DNA of 64,000 bases, from the NCBI GenBank assembly GCA_016201865.1, contig JACQCA010000014.1:1-64000 (forward strand), in the 5' to 3' direction. The DNA comes from Nitrospirota bacterium (GTDB lineage Bacteria; Nitrospirota; Nitrospiria; JACQBZ01). The notes under the pieces are model-generated. The model saw nothing but the letters and a program-made list of their open reading frames with translations, ran no database searches and was not told the origin of the DNA. How positions within the stretch are numbered: the first letter of the stretch is position 1; each line of letters begins with the position of its first letter. Positions 53,603 to 61,632 of the stretch are shown one piece after another. The position numbers were made by a program, and so were the translations under genes.

Positions 53603-53839
53603 ATGGCCTATTCGAAAGAGAAGGACAAATTGATCGAGGTGATCGGAACGGTGGAGGGACCGCGGTCGAGCATCGAGGTCGCAATCTATTCTTACGACGG
53701 CGCCGCGCCGAAGATCGCGGTCACCCGGTTTTCCGAAAAAGAAGACGGCGGCCGCGGCTTTCAGAACCTCGGCCGCCTGACGCGGGATGAGGCCGAGGGG
53801 CTTCTGCCGCTGCTGAAAGCCGCGATCGGAAAGCTTTAA
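53603..53839 (+). CDS. Small conserved hypothetical protein, possibly PC4-like
   Basis: 78 residues with the pattern VIGTVEGPRSSIEVAIYSYD, then PKIAVTRF and a C-terminal helix, LTRDEAEGLLPLLKAAI. Three or four beta-strands followed by a helix resemble the PC4/YdbC ssDNA-binding fold, but identity is too low to be sure. AAGGAG lies 5 bases before ATG 53603. It is followed 8 bases later by the EamA transporter gene. Confidence 0.7.
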   Translation: MAYSKEKDKLIEVIGTVEGPRSSIEVAIYSYDGAAPKIAVTRFSEKEDGGRGFQNLGRLTRDEAEGLLPLLKAAIGKL

Positions 53840-53847
53840 CCGTTGCG

Positions 53848-54723
53848 ATGACTCCCCAAAACCGTGCGGAGCTGTACCTCTTCGGAACGACCTTCATCTG
53901 GGGCGGGACGTTCGTCGCCGTCAAGTTGGGGCTTGCCGACCTCTCGCCGATGCTTCTGGTCGCCCTCCGATTCACGCTGGCGGCCTCGCTTCTGCTCCTT
54001 TTCTTCTTCCGACGTATTCTCCAGATCCGACGCATTCTGCTCTGGAAGGGGTTCTTCCTCGGGCTTCTGCTGTTTTTGGGGTTCGCGCTCCAGACGGTCG
54101 GCCTGAACGATACCACGGCCTCGAAGTCGGCCTTCATCACCGGCCTGATGGTGATCTTCACGCCGTTCTTTCAATTCGCGATCGAAAAACGCGCCCCGAA
54201 ATTCGGGAATATCCTGGGCGTCGCGATCGTTACGGTCGGGCTTTGGCTGCTGACGTCGCCTTCCGGCGCCGGTTTTACGTTCGGCGATTTTCTGACGCTG
54301 CTTTGCGCCGCGGTGTTCGGTTTCTACCTGGTGATGCTGGATCTGATCTCGAAGGATCAGGACGCGCTTCAACTCACCTTCCTTCAGATGGCGGCCCCGG
54401 CCGCGCTCGGCTGGGCGGCGACCCCGCTGGTCGAAACGGCATTCGCACGGCCGACCGAGGTGGCGGTCGCGGTTCTGATCTATTGCGCCCTTCTCGGAAA
54501 CGTTCTATGCGGCTATCTCCAGACCCGCTATCAACAGGATACCACGCCGACACGCGCCGCGATCATCTTCACGATCGAGCCGCTCTGGGCCTCGATCCTG
54601 GGCTATTTTCTATTGCAGGAGAGGATCGGATACGGAGGGATGATCGGCGGGGCCGTGATTATCGCGGGGATTCTGGTTTCGGAGCTGTCGGATTCTTCCT
54701 CTTCCCGCACAGCCGCAAAATAA
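53848..54723 (+). CDS. EamA-family (DMT superfamily) transporter
   Basis: 291 residues with ten TM helices in two EamA repeats. The first opens FGTTFIWGGTFVAVKLGL with RFTLAASLLLLFF; the second ends TIEPLWASILGYFLLQERIG. It is an exporter of metabolites or drugs; the substrate is unknown. Its end overlaps the convergent EVE-domain gene by 65 bases. Confidence 0.9.
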   Translation: MTPQNRAELYLFGTTFIWGGTFVAVKLGLADLSPMLLVALRFTLAASLLLLFFFRRILQIRRILLWKGFFLGLLLFLGFALQTVGLNDTTASKSAFITGLMVIFTPFFQFAIEKRAPKFGNILGVAIVTVGLWLLTSPSGAGFTFGDFLTLLCAAVFGFYLVMLDLISKDQDALQLTFLQMAAPAALGWAATPLVETAFARPTEVAVAVLIYCALLGNVLCGYLQTRYQQDTTPTRAAIIFTIEPLWASILGYFLLQERIGYGGMIGGAVIIAGILVSELSDSSSSRTAAK

Positions 54724-55165
54724 TCTCCCATTCCTTCTTCGAAACAGGCTGAACCGACAACCGCCCGTTGCGGAAGAGGACCATCTTTTGAAGCCCCGGC
54801 GTCTTTCGAAGCGCTTGAATGGGAATAACGGAGGGAAAAGCCTTCACGAACTTTAGATCCACCCGATACCATGTGGGCTTCGCCGGATCGCTTTTGGGGT
54901 CGAAATGGAGATCGTTGGGGTCAAAGGCCGTGTCGTCCGGATAACCGCTCCTCACGACCTCGGCAAGCCCGGCAATCCCACTTGGACGTGTGTTACTATA
55001 GTAAAATAGTACGCCATCTCCCACTTTTATTCCATCGCGCAGGTAATTCCGCGCCTGATAATTCCGCACGCCGTCCCAGCCGGTGACGCGGCAGGCCGAA
55101 AGATCCTGGATCGAAAAGACGTCCGGCTCGGACTTCATCAACCAATAATTTTGTTCGCGGGTCAT
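54659..55165 (-). CDS. EVE-domain protein
   Basis: 168 residues. YWLMKSEPDVFSIQDL, WDGVRNYQARNYLRD and VGDGVLFYYSNTRPSGIAGL are the conserved pocket of EVE (PUA-like) domains, readers of modified bases in RNA or DNA. Convergent with and overlapping the EamA gene by 65 bases, so its C-terminal tail is likely under little constraint. Confidence 0.93.
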   Translation of the reverse strand: MTREQNYWLMKSEPDVFSIQDLSACRVTGWDGVRNYQARNYLRDGIKVGDGVLFYYSNTRPSGIAGLAEVVRSGYPDDTAFDPNDLHFDPKSDPAKPTWYRVDLKFVKAFPSVIPIQALRKTPGLQKMVLFRNGRLSVQPVSKKEWEIILRLCGKRKNPTAPKPESPR

Positions 55166-55169
55166 GATA

Positions 55170-55244
55170 GGGGCTTGCGTCGCCCCCTCCCGCTGGCGGG
55201 AGCCAGCCGGAGCCTTCCCCTCTCGCTCGCATTGCTCGCTGGGT
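55170..55244. repeat. Structured intergenic element with dispersed-repeat copy 2
   Basis: Two adjacent hairpins (GGGGC/GCCCC at 55170-55186; CTCCCGC/GCGGGAG at 55187-55202) are followed by the 24-base sequence at 55221-55244 that recurs after priA at 2701-2724. It resembles a small REP-type element. Confidence 0.5.
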
Positions 55245-55249
55245 GTCTA

Positions 55250-55912
55250 CTACTCCGACTTGATCGTCGCCTCTTCTAAAATCACCTTATAGGTGTAACC
55301 GGCCCCTAAGTCCTTGTCCGTGTCGATGGTGCCGGAGGCGACCACTTTATCGCCGACCCTGACGGCATCCTTTGTCGTGACGGCAAGGTCATTCGTCCCG
55401 TCTTTTCCGCTCCCGTCTTGGATATGGAAGAACGTCTTTCCCAGGATCCCGGGGCTGACCTTGACCACCTTCCCTCGCACTTGGACCTGCTTACCCTTGA
55501 GATCGCTCCGCTCGGTATAGATCTGTTCCACCGTCTTCAAATCCGCAGGGCCGGCGCCTTTCTTCGCCTCCGGCGACTTGGATGAGGGGGCCTTTGCGGG
55601 AGGCGCGCCGTGCCCGATCACCTTCACCGATGAAGTAAAAATGATCGAGTCGAATTTCCGATTCAAAGACGGGGCGAAGAAATCCCGCATCTCCGAACCG
55701 GGCGCGACGTCCACACGATCACCGACCGCCAGATCCATCTTCGGCGCGGCCGCCCAGTACCGGCCGCTTGGGGTCTCGACTTCCAGGTAAGTGTAGATGC
55801 CCTTGGTCATAGTCGTCGCCACGACACCGGTCCGCTCGAAGGCCGAGACCGGGCCGGACATGATCCAGCAACCGGCGATCACGGCCGCGAATAAAACGAA
55901 ACGTTTTTTCAT
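55250..55912 (-). CDS. Periplasmic protein with OB-fold domain (NrfJ-like)
   Basis: 220 residues. A signal peptide (FVLFAAVIAGCWIMSG...VSA) is followed by a small beta domain (GIYTYLEVETPSGRYWAAAP), a Lys/Pro/Ala-rich linker and a C-terminal OB fold with VRGKVVKVSPGILGKTFFHI and QDGSG. Proteins of this type are found near cytochrome c and nitrite-reductase genes. The function is unsettled. GGAGG precedes the ATG. Confidence 0.72.
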   Translation of the reverse strand: MKKRFVLFAAVIAGCWIMSGPVSAFERTGVVATTMTKGIYTYLEVETPSGRYWAAAPKMDLAVGDRVDVAPGSEMRDFFAPSLNRKFDSIIFTSSVKVIGHGAPPAKAPSSKSPEAKKGAGPADLKTVEQIYTERSDLKGKQVQVRGKVVKVSPGILGKTFFHIQDGSGKDGTNDLAVTTKDAVRVGDKVVASGTIDTDKDLGAGYTYKVILEEATIKSE

Positions 55913-55948
55913 TTGAGATCCTCCATGTAAAATGGGCTAAATAGCCGG

Positions 55949-56719
55949 TTACATGCCCATGATATTATAACCGGCGTCGACATAGATCACCTCGCCCGTG
56001 ACGCCGCTCGAGAGATCGCTGGCAAGATAAAGGGCCGTGCCGGCCACCTCTTCGGCCGTCACCCCCCGACGGAGTGGAGCCTTGGTCTCGACGTGATGGA
56101 GCATCTCCAAAAAACCCGAGATGCCGGCCGAGGCGAGAGTCCGGATCGGCCCGGCCGAGATTGCGTTCACGCGGATTCCCTTTGGACCCAGATCAGCCGC
56201 GAGGTAGCGGACGCTGGCCTCCAGCGCGGCCTTCGCAACGCCCATCACATTGTACCGGGGAATGACCTTCTCGGCACCGTAGTAGGTAAGCGTCAGTATG
56301 CTGCCGGGGCGGCTTTCCATTAAAGGCGCGGCATGGCGGGCCAAGACTGTGAGCGAGTAGGCGCTGACATCCTGCGCAAGCCGGAACCCATCGCGGGAGG
56401 TGTTTATGAAATCGGCCTTTAAGTCCTCTTTGTTTGCAAAGGCGATCGCGTGAACGAGAATATCCAAATGGCCGAAGTTGGACTGTATCTCATGGAAGAC
56501 GGCCTGGATTTGATCGTCCTTCGTGACATCGCAGGGAAGTATCAGCTTTGCGCCAAGGCTGTCGGCTAACGGCCGGACGCGTTTTTCGAGCGCCTCGCCG
56601 GCAAAAGTAAAGGCCAGCTCGGCTCCTTCTTTATGGAGCTTCTGCGCAATCGCCCAAGCGATGCTTTTCTCATTGGCGACACCGAAGATGATCCCTTTTC
56701 GCCCGTTCAAAAGCCCCAT
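55949..56719 (-). CDS. fabI: Enoyl-[acyl-carrier-protein] reductase (NADH)
   Basis: 256 residues, short-chain dehydrogenase fold. [20 protein letters not shown] binds NADH, and [20 protein letters not shown] holds the catalytic Tyr-x6-Lys. It completes each round of fatty-acid elongation. Divergent from nirK. Confidence 0.96.
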   Translation of the reverse strand: MGLLNGRKGIIFGVANEKSIAWAIAQKLHKEGAELAFTFAGEALEKRVRPLADSLGAKLILPCDVTKDDQIQAVFHEIQSNFGHLDILVHAIAFANKEDLKADFINTSRDGFRLAQDVSAYSLTVLARHAAPLMESRPGSILTLTYYGAEKVIPRYNVMGVAKAALEASVRYLAADLGPKGIRVNAISAGPIRTLASAGISGFLEMLHHVETKAPLRRGVTAEEVAGTALYLASDLSSGVTGEVIYVDAGYNIMGM

Positions 56720-56761
56720 TCCGTCCGCCTCCGTAAGTTATAAAGGAAACAGCATCATACC

Positions 56762-56781
56762 TGAAACCCGGCCGGGTTTCA
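56762..56781. promoter_or_regulatory. 20-bp perfect palindrome between fabI and nirK
   Basis: TGAAACCCGGCCGGGTTTCA is self-complementary and lies in the 153-base divergent gap, 43 bases before fabI and 91 before nirK. It could be an operator. A TTGACA at 56812-56817 may be the nirK -35 box, but its -10 box is weak. Confidence 0.5.
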
Positions 56782-56872
56782 ACTGTCTCAACGGACGGTA
56801 GTGGGAATCTATTGACAGTGTCGTTTAAAACATGGCATGGTGCAATCAACATAAAATGGAAGGAGAATCGCG

Positions 56873-57883
56873 ATGACGGCCAAAAGAACGATCTCCCTGT
56901 TATTGATTGTGATGACGACGTTGTTGCTCGGAACATTCTCATCGAGAGCTCAAGGTCAGGAGCCGGTCAAGGCCGTGCCGACCGATCCGCCGAACGTGCC
57001 GCCGCCGATTCTTCGGTCGAAACCGGCCCGTGTTCAGGTCGAGATCGAGACAAAAGAGCTTCGAGGACCGCTCGCGGACGGTGTGGAGTATGAGTTCTGG
57101 ACATTCGGTTCGACCGTTCCGGGACCTTTTATCCGTGTACGTCAGGGTGATACGGTCGAATTGACCCTCAAAAACGATCCGACCAGCAAATTTCCTCATT
57201 CGATTGATCTACACGCCGTTACCGGACCCGGCGGCGGCGCAAGGCTAACCCAGACCGTGCCCGGAATGAAGACGGCTTTCTCCTGGAAGGCGATGAATCC
57301 CGGCCTATATGTTTATCACTGCGCCACGCCCCATGTTCCGTCCCATGTCGCCAACGGGATGTATGGTCTGATCCTTGTCGAGCCGGAAGCAGACCTCCCC
57401 AAGGTCGACCGGGAATTTTACATCGTTCAGAGCGAGTTCTATACGACAGGAGGTTACGGGGAAAAAGGGTTGCAATCTTTTAACCTTGATGATGCACGGC
57501 ATGAAGATCCCCATTACGTTGTCTTTAACGGCCGGGTGGGATCGCTCACGGGGGAACGGCAGCTTGTGGCGAAGACGGGCGAGACGGTTCGGATCTTTGT
57601 CGGAAACGGCGGCCCGAACCTGATTTCCTCCTTCCATGTGATCGGAGAGATTTTTGACCGGGTCTATCCCGAAGGCGCAGTCGGAAGTCCTCCGAATCAG
57701 AATATCCAGACAACCGTGATCCCGGCCGGCGGCGCGGCGATCGTCGAGTTCAGGCTGGATGTTCCCGGGACCTATATTTTAGTCGACCACAGCATCTTCC
57801 GCGCCTTTGATAAAGGGGCGATCGGAATGCTTGAGGTGACCGGCCCGGAAGCCCCGGCGATCTTCAGGCCGCTTGACCGTTAA
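56873..57883 (+). CDS. nirK: Copper-containing nitrite reductase (NO-forming)
   Basis: 336 residues with a signal peptide ending near RAQGQ. Two cupredoxin domains carry all copper ligands: type 1 His109, Cys150, His158 and Met163; type 2 His114, His149 and His306. The active-site Asp112 and His255 ([14 protein letters not shown]) are also present. It reduces nitrite to NO in the periplasm. AAGGAG precedes the ATG. No other denitrification gene is nearby, as is usual in Nitrospira-type genomes where NirK stands alone. Confidence 0.92.
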   Translation: MTAKRTISLLLIVMTTLLLGTFSSRAQGQEPVKAVPTDPPNVPPPILRSKPARVQVEIETKELRGPLADGVEYEFWTFGSTVPGPFIRVRQGDTVELTLKNDPTSKFPHSIDLHAVTGPGGGARLTQTVPGMKTAFSWKAMNPGLYVYHCATPHVPSHVANGMYGLILVEPEADLPKVDREFYIVQSEFYTTGGYGEKGLQSFNLDDARHEDPHYVVFNGRVGSLTGERQLVAKTGETVRIFVGNGGPNLISSFHVIGEIFDRVYPEGAVGSPPNQNIQTTVIPAGGAAIVEFRLDVPGTYILVDHSIFRAFDKGAIGMLEVTGPEAPAIFRPLDR

Positions 57884-57919
57884 CTTGACTTATACTTGAC
57901 TTATCTGTAAAGTAGGGGC
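57883..57919 (+). promoter_or_regulatory. Fic-gene promoter with tandem 11-bp repeats, leaderless start
   Basis: ACTTGACTTAT is repeated exactly twice (57883-57893, 57894-57904), one helical turn apart. TTGACT at 57885-57890 with a 17-base spacer and TAAAGT (57908-57913) forms a promoter whose -10 box is 6 bases before ATG 57920. Confidence 0.5.
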
Positions 57920-58960
57920 ATGACGTATCAGCCTCAATTCACTGTTTCGGTCCGGCTGCTGGCCCTCATTGAAGAGATCGTGACGCTTCGTGAGAAAATC
58001 CTCGCGGCGACGGTCCATGTGCCATGGATTCCCGCTCTGCAAAAAGACGCGCGGGTGCGCAATACCCACAGCTCGACCGCCATCGAGGGAAATCCTCTGA
58101 CGCTGGAGCAGGTGCGCCTGTTAGAAGAAGGCCGGCGCCTTCCGACCGAAAGCCTGCGTTCCACGCGAGAGGTTCTCAATTACTTCGCGGGGCTCCGGCA
58201 CATCGAGAAACACCAGAACAAAAAGTCCATCACTCACGAAGACGTGCTGAAGCTCCATGCCATTATCGCGTCCAGCGTGATGGATCAAGGAACGGCCGGA
58301 CGATACCGTACGATCCGGGTCCGCGTAGGGAACTATTTGCCGCCGGCGCCGGAGATGGTCTCGGGGCTGATGGCGGAGCTATTAGGATGGTGGAACATGA
58401 CCGGAGGAGTGGGCCGGTTACACGCGTCTTGGAAAAAGTTTCCCAGATGGTCACCGGTTATCACATCGGCCATTGTCCATTATCGTTTCGAAGAGATTCA
58501 TCCGTTTGCCGATGGGAATGGCCGCACAGGAAGGATGCTGGCTTTATGGGAGCTCTATCGGAAAGACTTCGATACCCATCACATCTTCTCGGTGGACGAA
58601 ATCTACTGGAAAAACCGACCGGGATATTATGAAGCCCTCGCTTCTGTAAGGAAACAGGGCGGTGATCTCACGGAATGGCTTGAGTACACTGCGGAGGCGC
58701 TTTACCACACGCTCGGAAAGGTATGGCTAAGAGTTCAGCGCATTTCCGCTGGGGCGGGAAACAAGAAAATCGTTTTGCGACCAAAACAGGAACAACTCCT
58801 GCAAATGCTCCGGGACCGTAAGAGTATGACGCCGCTTGAAATCCGCGAAGGGATCGGTGTGTCGAAGCAAGGCGCGATGGACCTGCTCAATCCGTTGCTT
58901 CATGCCGGCATCGTGCGGCGGATTGGAACCAAAAAGTCAGGGAAATATATTCTTGCGTAA
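57920..58960 (+). CDS. Fic-domain protein with C-terminal winged helix
   Basis: 346 residues. The catalytic motif HPFADGNGRTGR is intact, so AMP (or UMP) transfer to a protein Tyr/Ser/Thr is expected. An N-terminal inhibitory helix of class II, SSTAIEGNPLT, can block ATP binding until released. A C-terminal winged-helix region (SMTPLEIREGIGVSKQGAMD) suggests DNA binding and perhaps autoregulation. Such Fic-HTH proteins are common and largely of unknown target. The gene stands alone 36 bases after nirK and appears to be leaderless. Confidence 0.9.
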   Translation: MTYQPQFTVSVRLLALIEEIVTLREKILAATVHVPWIPALQKDARVRNTHSSTAIEGNPLTLEQVRLLEEGRRLPTESLRSTREVLNYFAGLRHIEKHQNKKSITHEDVLKLHAIIASSVMDQGTAGRYRTIRVRVGNYLPPAPEMVSGLMAELLGWWNMTGGVGRLHASWKKFPRWSPVITSAIVHYRFEEIHPFADGNGRTGRMLALWELYRKDFDTHHIFSVDEIYWKNRPGYYEALASVRKQGGDLTEWLEYTAEALYHTLGKVWLRVQRISAGAGNKKIVLRPKQEQLLQMLRDRKSMTPLEIREGIGVSKQGAMDLLNPLLHAGIVRRIGTKKSGKYILA

Positions 58961-59015
58961 AGAATAGAGTCAAAATACGAGCAAGGCCTCTCCCGCACGG
59001 CTCCCTTTTGGTTTC

Positions 59016-59108
59016 TCAATCTCCGCCCGCGGAGGCATCCTCGTCGTATTCCTCCATTCCATCATCGTTGGCCTGGCCTAAGCCGTAGAAAGGAATGATG
59101 AAGCTCAC
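59016..59108 (-). CDS. Possible 30-residue acidic peptide (uncertain)
   Basis: A GTG-initiated frame giving SFIIPFYGLGQANDDG then MEEYDEDASAGGD. The ribosome binding site is weak. It may be a real small protein or a decayed C-terminal end of a neighbouring gene. Confidence 0.2.
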   Translation of the reverse strand: MSFIIPFYGLGQANDDGMEEYDEDASAGGD

Positions 59109-59117
59109 GGACCTGCT

Positions 59118-59192
59118 TTAATTGCGTTCTGGTGGTTTCGCTTGCGTTCTTTTGAGTGCCTCCCGGGCCGCGATGGCGGTGTCGAATTTCAT
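59118..59192 (-). CDS. Possible 24-residue peptide coupled to the RDD gene (uncertain)
   Basis: The ATG overlaps the RDD stop as ATGA and the frame reads MKFDTAIAAREALKRTQAK plus PPERN. Position suggests coupling; composition alone does not prove it is expressed. Confidence 0.25.
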   Translation of the reverse strand: MKFDTAIAAREALKRTQAKPPERN

Positions 59193-59749
59193 TTTGGCTG
59201 AACCTTCACCACCACCGTCCCGGCGATGAGGTCGTGCAGTGCTCGCTTTGCAGGCGGAATGGCCGCGAGCAGAAAACCAACGCCGAGGGTAAAGATATCT
59301 AAGTTGTAGCAGATCGTACGGCCGATGGCGCGGAGCCACGAGACGGGGAGGCCGTCGGTCGTGATGACACAGATTCCGAGCGCCATCTTGCCGGGCGTCT
59401 GACCGCCGTAGAACGTGAAGAAGGAAAAATAGACGATGAACAGAAAAGTCGAGACCTCGGTATGCATCGCGGCCCATTCTAAAACCGCTCCCGACAGATC
59501 CTCGTTCACGATATGGGCCAGGGCTAGATCCTCCGCGGCGGAACCGATCCAGACAAACAAGAGCGTGATCCATTCGAGCAGCATCATGTCGATGATAAAG
59601 GCCGCCATCCGTCGCCAGAAACCGGCCTTGTCTTTTACGGAGACGGCCGCAAGCTCGACGGCGGTCGGCGCCTTGATCGGCTGCTCCGGAAACAACGGCC
59701 AGGGATTTGCGGTTTCGGGTGACAGAGGTTCTTGTCGCGCCTGTTCCAT
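59189..59749 (-). CDS. RDD-family membrane protein
   Basis: 186 residues. FWRRMAAFIIDMMLLEWITL has the family's Arg-Asp pattern, GGQTPGKMALGICVI is the conserved loop, and three or four TM helices follow. It starts two bases after the rsmE stop, making it part of the grpE-dnaK-dnaJ-rsmE operon. The substrate is unknown. Confidence 0.87.
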   Translation of the reverse strand: MEQARQEPLSPETANPWPLFPEQPIKAPTAVELAAVSVKDKAGFWRRMAAFIIDMMLLEWITLLFVWIGSAAEDLALAHIVNEDLSGAVLEWAAMHTEVSTFLFIVYFSFFTFYGGQTPGKMALGICVITTDGLPVSWLRAIGRTICYNLDIFTLGVGFLLAAIPPAKRALHDLIAGTVVVKVQPK

Positions 59750-59751
59750 GA

Positions 59752-60492
59752 TTACTCCAACTCAGTTTGTTCGTATTGTAGAACGGCCAGCACGGCCATG
59801 CCGGCCGTCTCGGCCCGCAGTATCCGCCGCCCCATCGTCACCGTCACCCAACCGGCCTTGCGAATCTTTTCGATCTCGGATGGAGAGAGCCCGCCTTCCG
59901 GTCCGATCAATACCGATATAGAGTCGCCGGCTTTAAGCCCGGCCAGCCGGGATTTAAGCGATTGTTCCCGCTCCTGCTCCCACAAGACCAGTTTATACGC
60001 GGCATCCGACGGCTTTTCGCAAAGCTCACCCAGAGAAATCACCGGCTGAACGACCGGAATATCGGTCCGTCCGGACTGCTGCGCCGCTTCTTTGGCAATC
60101 TTCCGCCATCGATCCCGTTGGCGCGATTCTCGTTCGGCGAGAGGACGGGCAATCGTGCGCTCCGTGACGACCGGGATGAGGGTCGTAACCCCAAGCTCGG
60201 TCGCTTTCTGGACGACCCAGTCCATCTTTTGGCCTTTCAGTACGGCCTGGACCAGGGTGACAGAGAGCGCGGGCAACACGGGAGGTTCATCTCTCTGAAG
60301 AATCTTTGCGATGATCCGCTTTTTTGCGACAAGATCCAGCGCGGCGCGGTATCGGACCCGCTTTTCATCCACCAGGTCGACGATCTCGCCCGCCCGACAC
60401 CGAAGAACGTTTCCCAAATGGTGAGCCAGCTCTCCGGTCAGCGTGATCTCGTCATTTCGGATGGAGCGGGACTGAATAAAGAAGACGGGCAT
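59752..60492 (-). CDS. rsmE: 16S rRNA (uracil(1498)-N3)-methyltransferase
   Basis: 246 residues. A PUA-like N-terminal domain is followed by a SPOUT methyltransferase with VQKATELGVTTLIPVVTERT, WRKIAKEAAQQSGRT and LIGPEGGLSPSEI, the SAM-binding knot. It modifies U1498 in the ribosomal decoding region. Position after dnaJ is common in bacteria. Confidence 0.95.
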   Translation of the reverse strand: MPVFFIQSRSIRNDEITLTGELAHHLGNVLRCRAGEIVDLVDEKRVRYRAALDLVAKKRIIAKILQRDEPPVLPALSVTLVQAVLKGQKMDWVVQKATELGVTTLIPVVTERTIARPLAERESRQRDRWRKIAKEAAQQSGRTDIPVVQPVISLGELCEKPSDAAYKLVLWEQEREQSLKSRLAGLKAGDSISVLIGPEGGLSPSEIEKIRKAGWVTVTMGRRILRAETAGMAVLAVLQYEQTELE

Positions 60493-60501
60493 CCGGTTTC
60501 A

Positions 60502-61611
60502 TCATTCAAAAATATTCTTGACCTTCTCGAAGAGCCCTTCTTCGCTCGCAGCCGGATCCCCGCTCAGTTTTGAGAACTCTTCGAGAAGTTCGCGTTGCCG
60601 CGCGGTAAGCTTGGCCGGGATCATGACCCCGACCTTGACCAATTGATCCCCGATTCTGTGACCCTTCAGGTTTGCGACGCCGAGGCCCTTGAGGCGGAAG
60701 GTACGGCCGTTTTGCGTGCCGGCCGGGATCTTGAGCTGGGCCTTGCCCTTGAGCGTGGGCACCTCAATCTTTGCGCCCAACGCGGCCTGGCCGATGCTGA
60801 TCGGAACCTCGCAGAGCAGGTCGTCATCCTCCCGCGTGAAGAAGGGGTGCTCCTTGACGGTCAGAACGACGTAGAGATCTCCCGGCGGACCGCCGTGGGC
60901 GCCGGGTTCGCCTTCCCCGCTCAGGCGCAGGCGGGTGCCGGTCTCGACCCCGGGCGGGATCCTGACCGATAGGGTCTTTTCATGATGGACCTGTTTCTTC
61001 CCATGGCATTGGGGGCAGGGGTCCGAGATGATCCGGCCTTCGCCGTTGCAGTGCCCGCAGGTGCGGCTGATCGTGAAGAAGCCCTGTTGGAAACGAACGG
61101 CGCCGGCGCCGTGACAGGTCGGACAGGTCCGAATTCCGCCGGATGATTTCGCGCCGGTGCCGCGGCATTCCGGGCAGTTCTCCCATTTCGGGATTCGGAT
61201 CTTGGCCTCTTTCCCGAAAACGGCCTCTTCAAAATCGATCTCGAGGTTGTATCGGAGATCGGCGCCGCGTTCCGGCCGGACGCGGCCGCCCCTTCCGGAC
61301 GGCCCGCCGAAGAAATCCTCGAAGATGTCGCCGAAAACGTCGCCGAAACCGCCCCGGCCGAAGTCGAATCCTCCCACTCCCTCGGCGCCCATCCCGGCGT
61401 GGCCGAAGGAGTCGTAGCGCTGACGCTTCTGCGGATCGCTTAAAACCTCATAGGCCTCGTTGAGTTCTTTGAATTTCTCCTCAGCCGTCTTATTGCCCGG
61501 ATTCTTGTCCGGATGGTGTTTGAGCGCAAGCTGGCGGTAGGCTTTTTTTAATTCCTGTTCGGAAGCATCGCGCGCGACGCCAAGAATCTCATAATAATCG
61601 CGTTTGGACAA
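60502..61611 (-). CDS. dnaJ: Chaperone protein DnaJ (Hsp40, type I)
   Basis: 369 residues. J domain with KHHPDKNPG, a Gly/Phe-rich region ([18 protein letters not shown]), four zinc-finger repeats ([32 protein letters not shown]) and C-terminal substrate-binding domains. It delivers clients to DnaK, whose gene lies 21 bases upstream. Confidence 0.97.
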   Translation of the reverse strand: MSKRDYYEILGVARDASEQELKKAYRQLALKHHPDKNPGNKTAEEKFKELNEAYEVLSDPQKRQRYDSFGHAGMGAEGVGGFDFGRGGFGDVFGDIFEDFFGGPSGRGGRVRPERGADLRYNLEIDFEEAVFGKEAKIRIPKWENCPECRGTGAKSSGGIRTCPTCHGAGAVRFQQGFFTISRTCGHCNGEGRIISDPCPQCHGKKQVHHEKTLSVRIPPGVETGTRLRLSGEGEPGAHGGPPGDLYVVLTVKEHPFFTREDDDLLCEVPISIGQAALGAKIEVPTLKGKAQLKIPAGTQNGRTFRLKGLGVANLKGHRIGDQLVKVGVMIPAKLTARQRELLEEFSKLSGDPAASEEGLFEKVKNIFE

Positions 61612-61632
61612 GGATCAATTCTCCTAAACGTA

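Noticed and set aside
56812-56825. FNR/NNR-type box before nirK (TTGAC-N4-TCGTT)
   Set aside because: Only the left half-site matches; the right half departs from GTCAA/ATCAA.
57883-57904. Tandem repeats considered as a CRISPR fragment
   Set aside because: Two adjacent 11-base units without spacers; no array or cas gene anywhere in the window.
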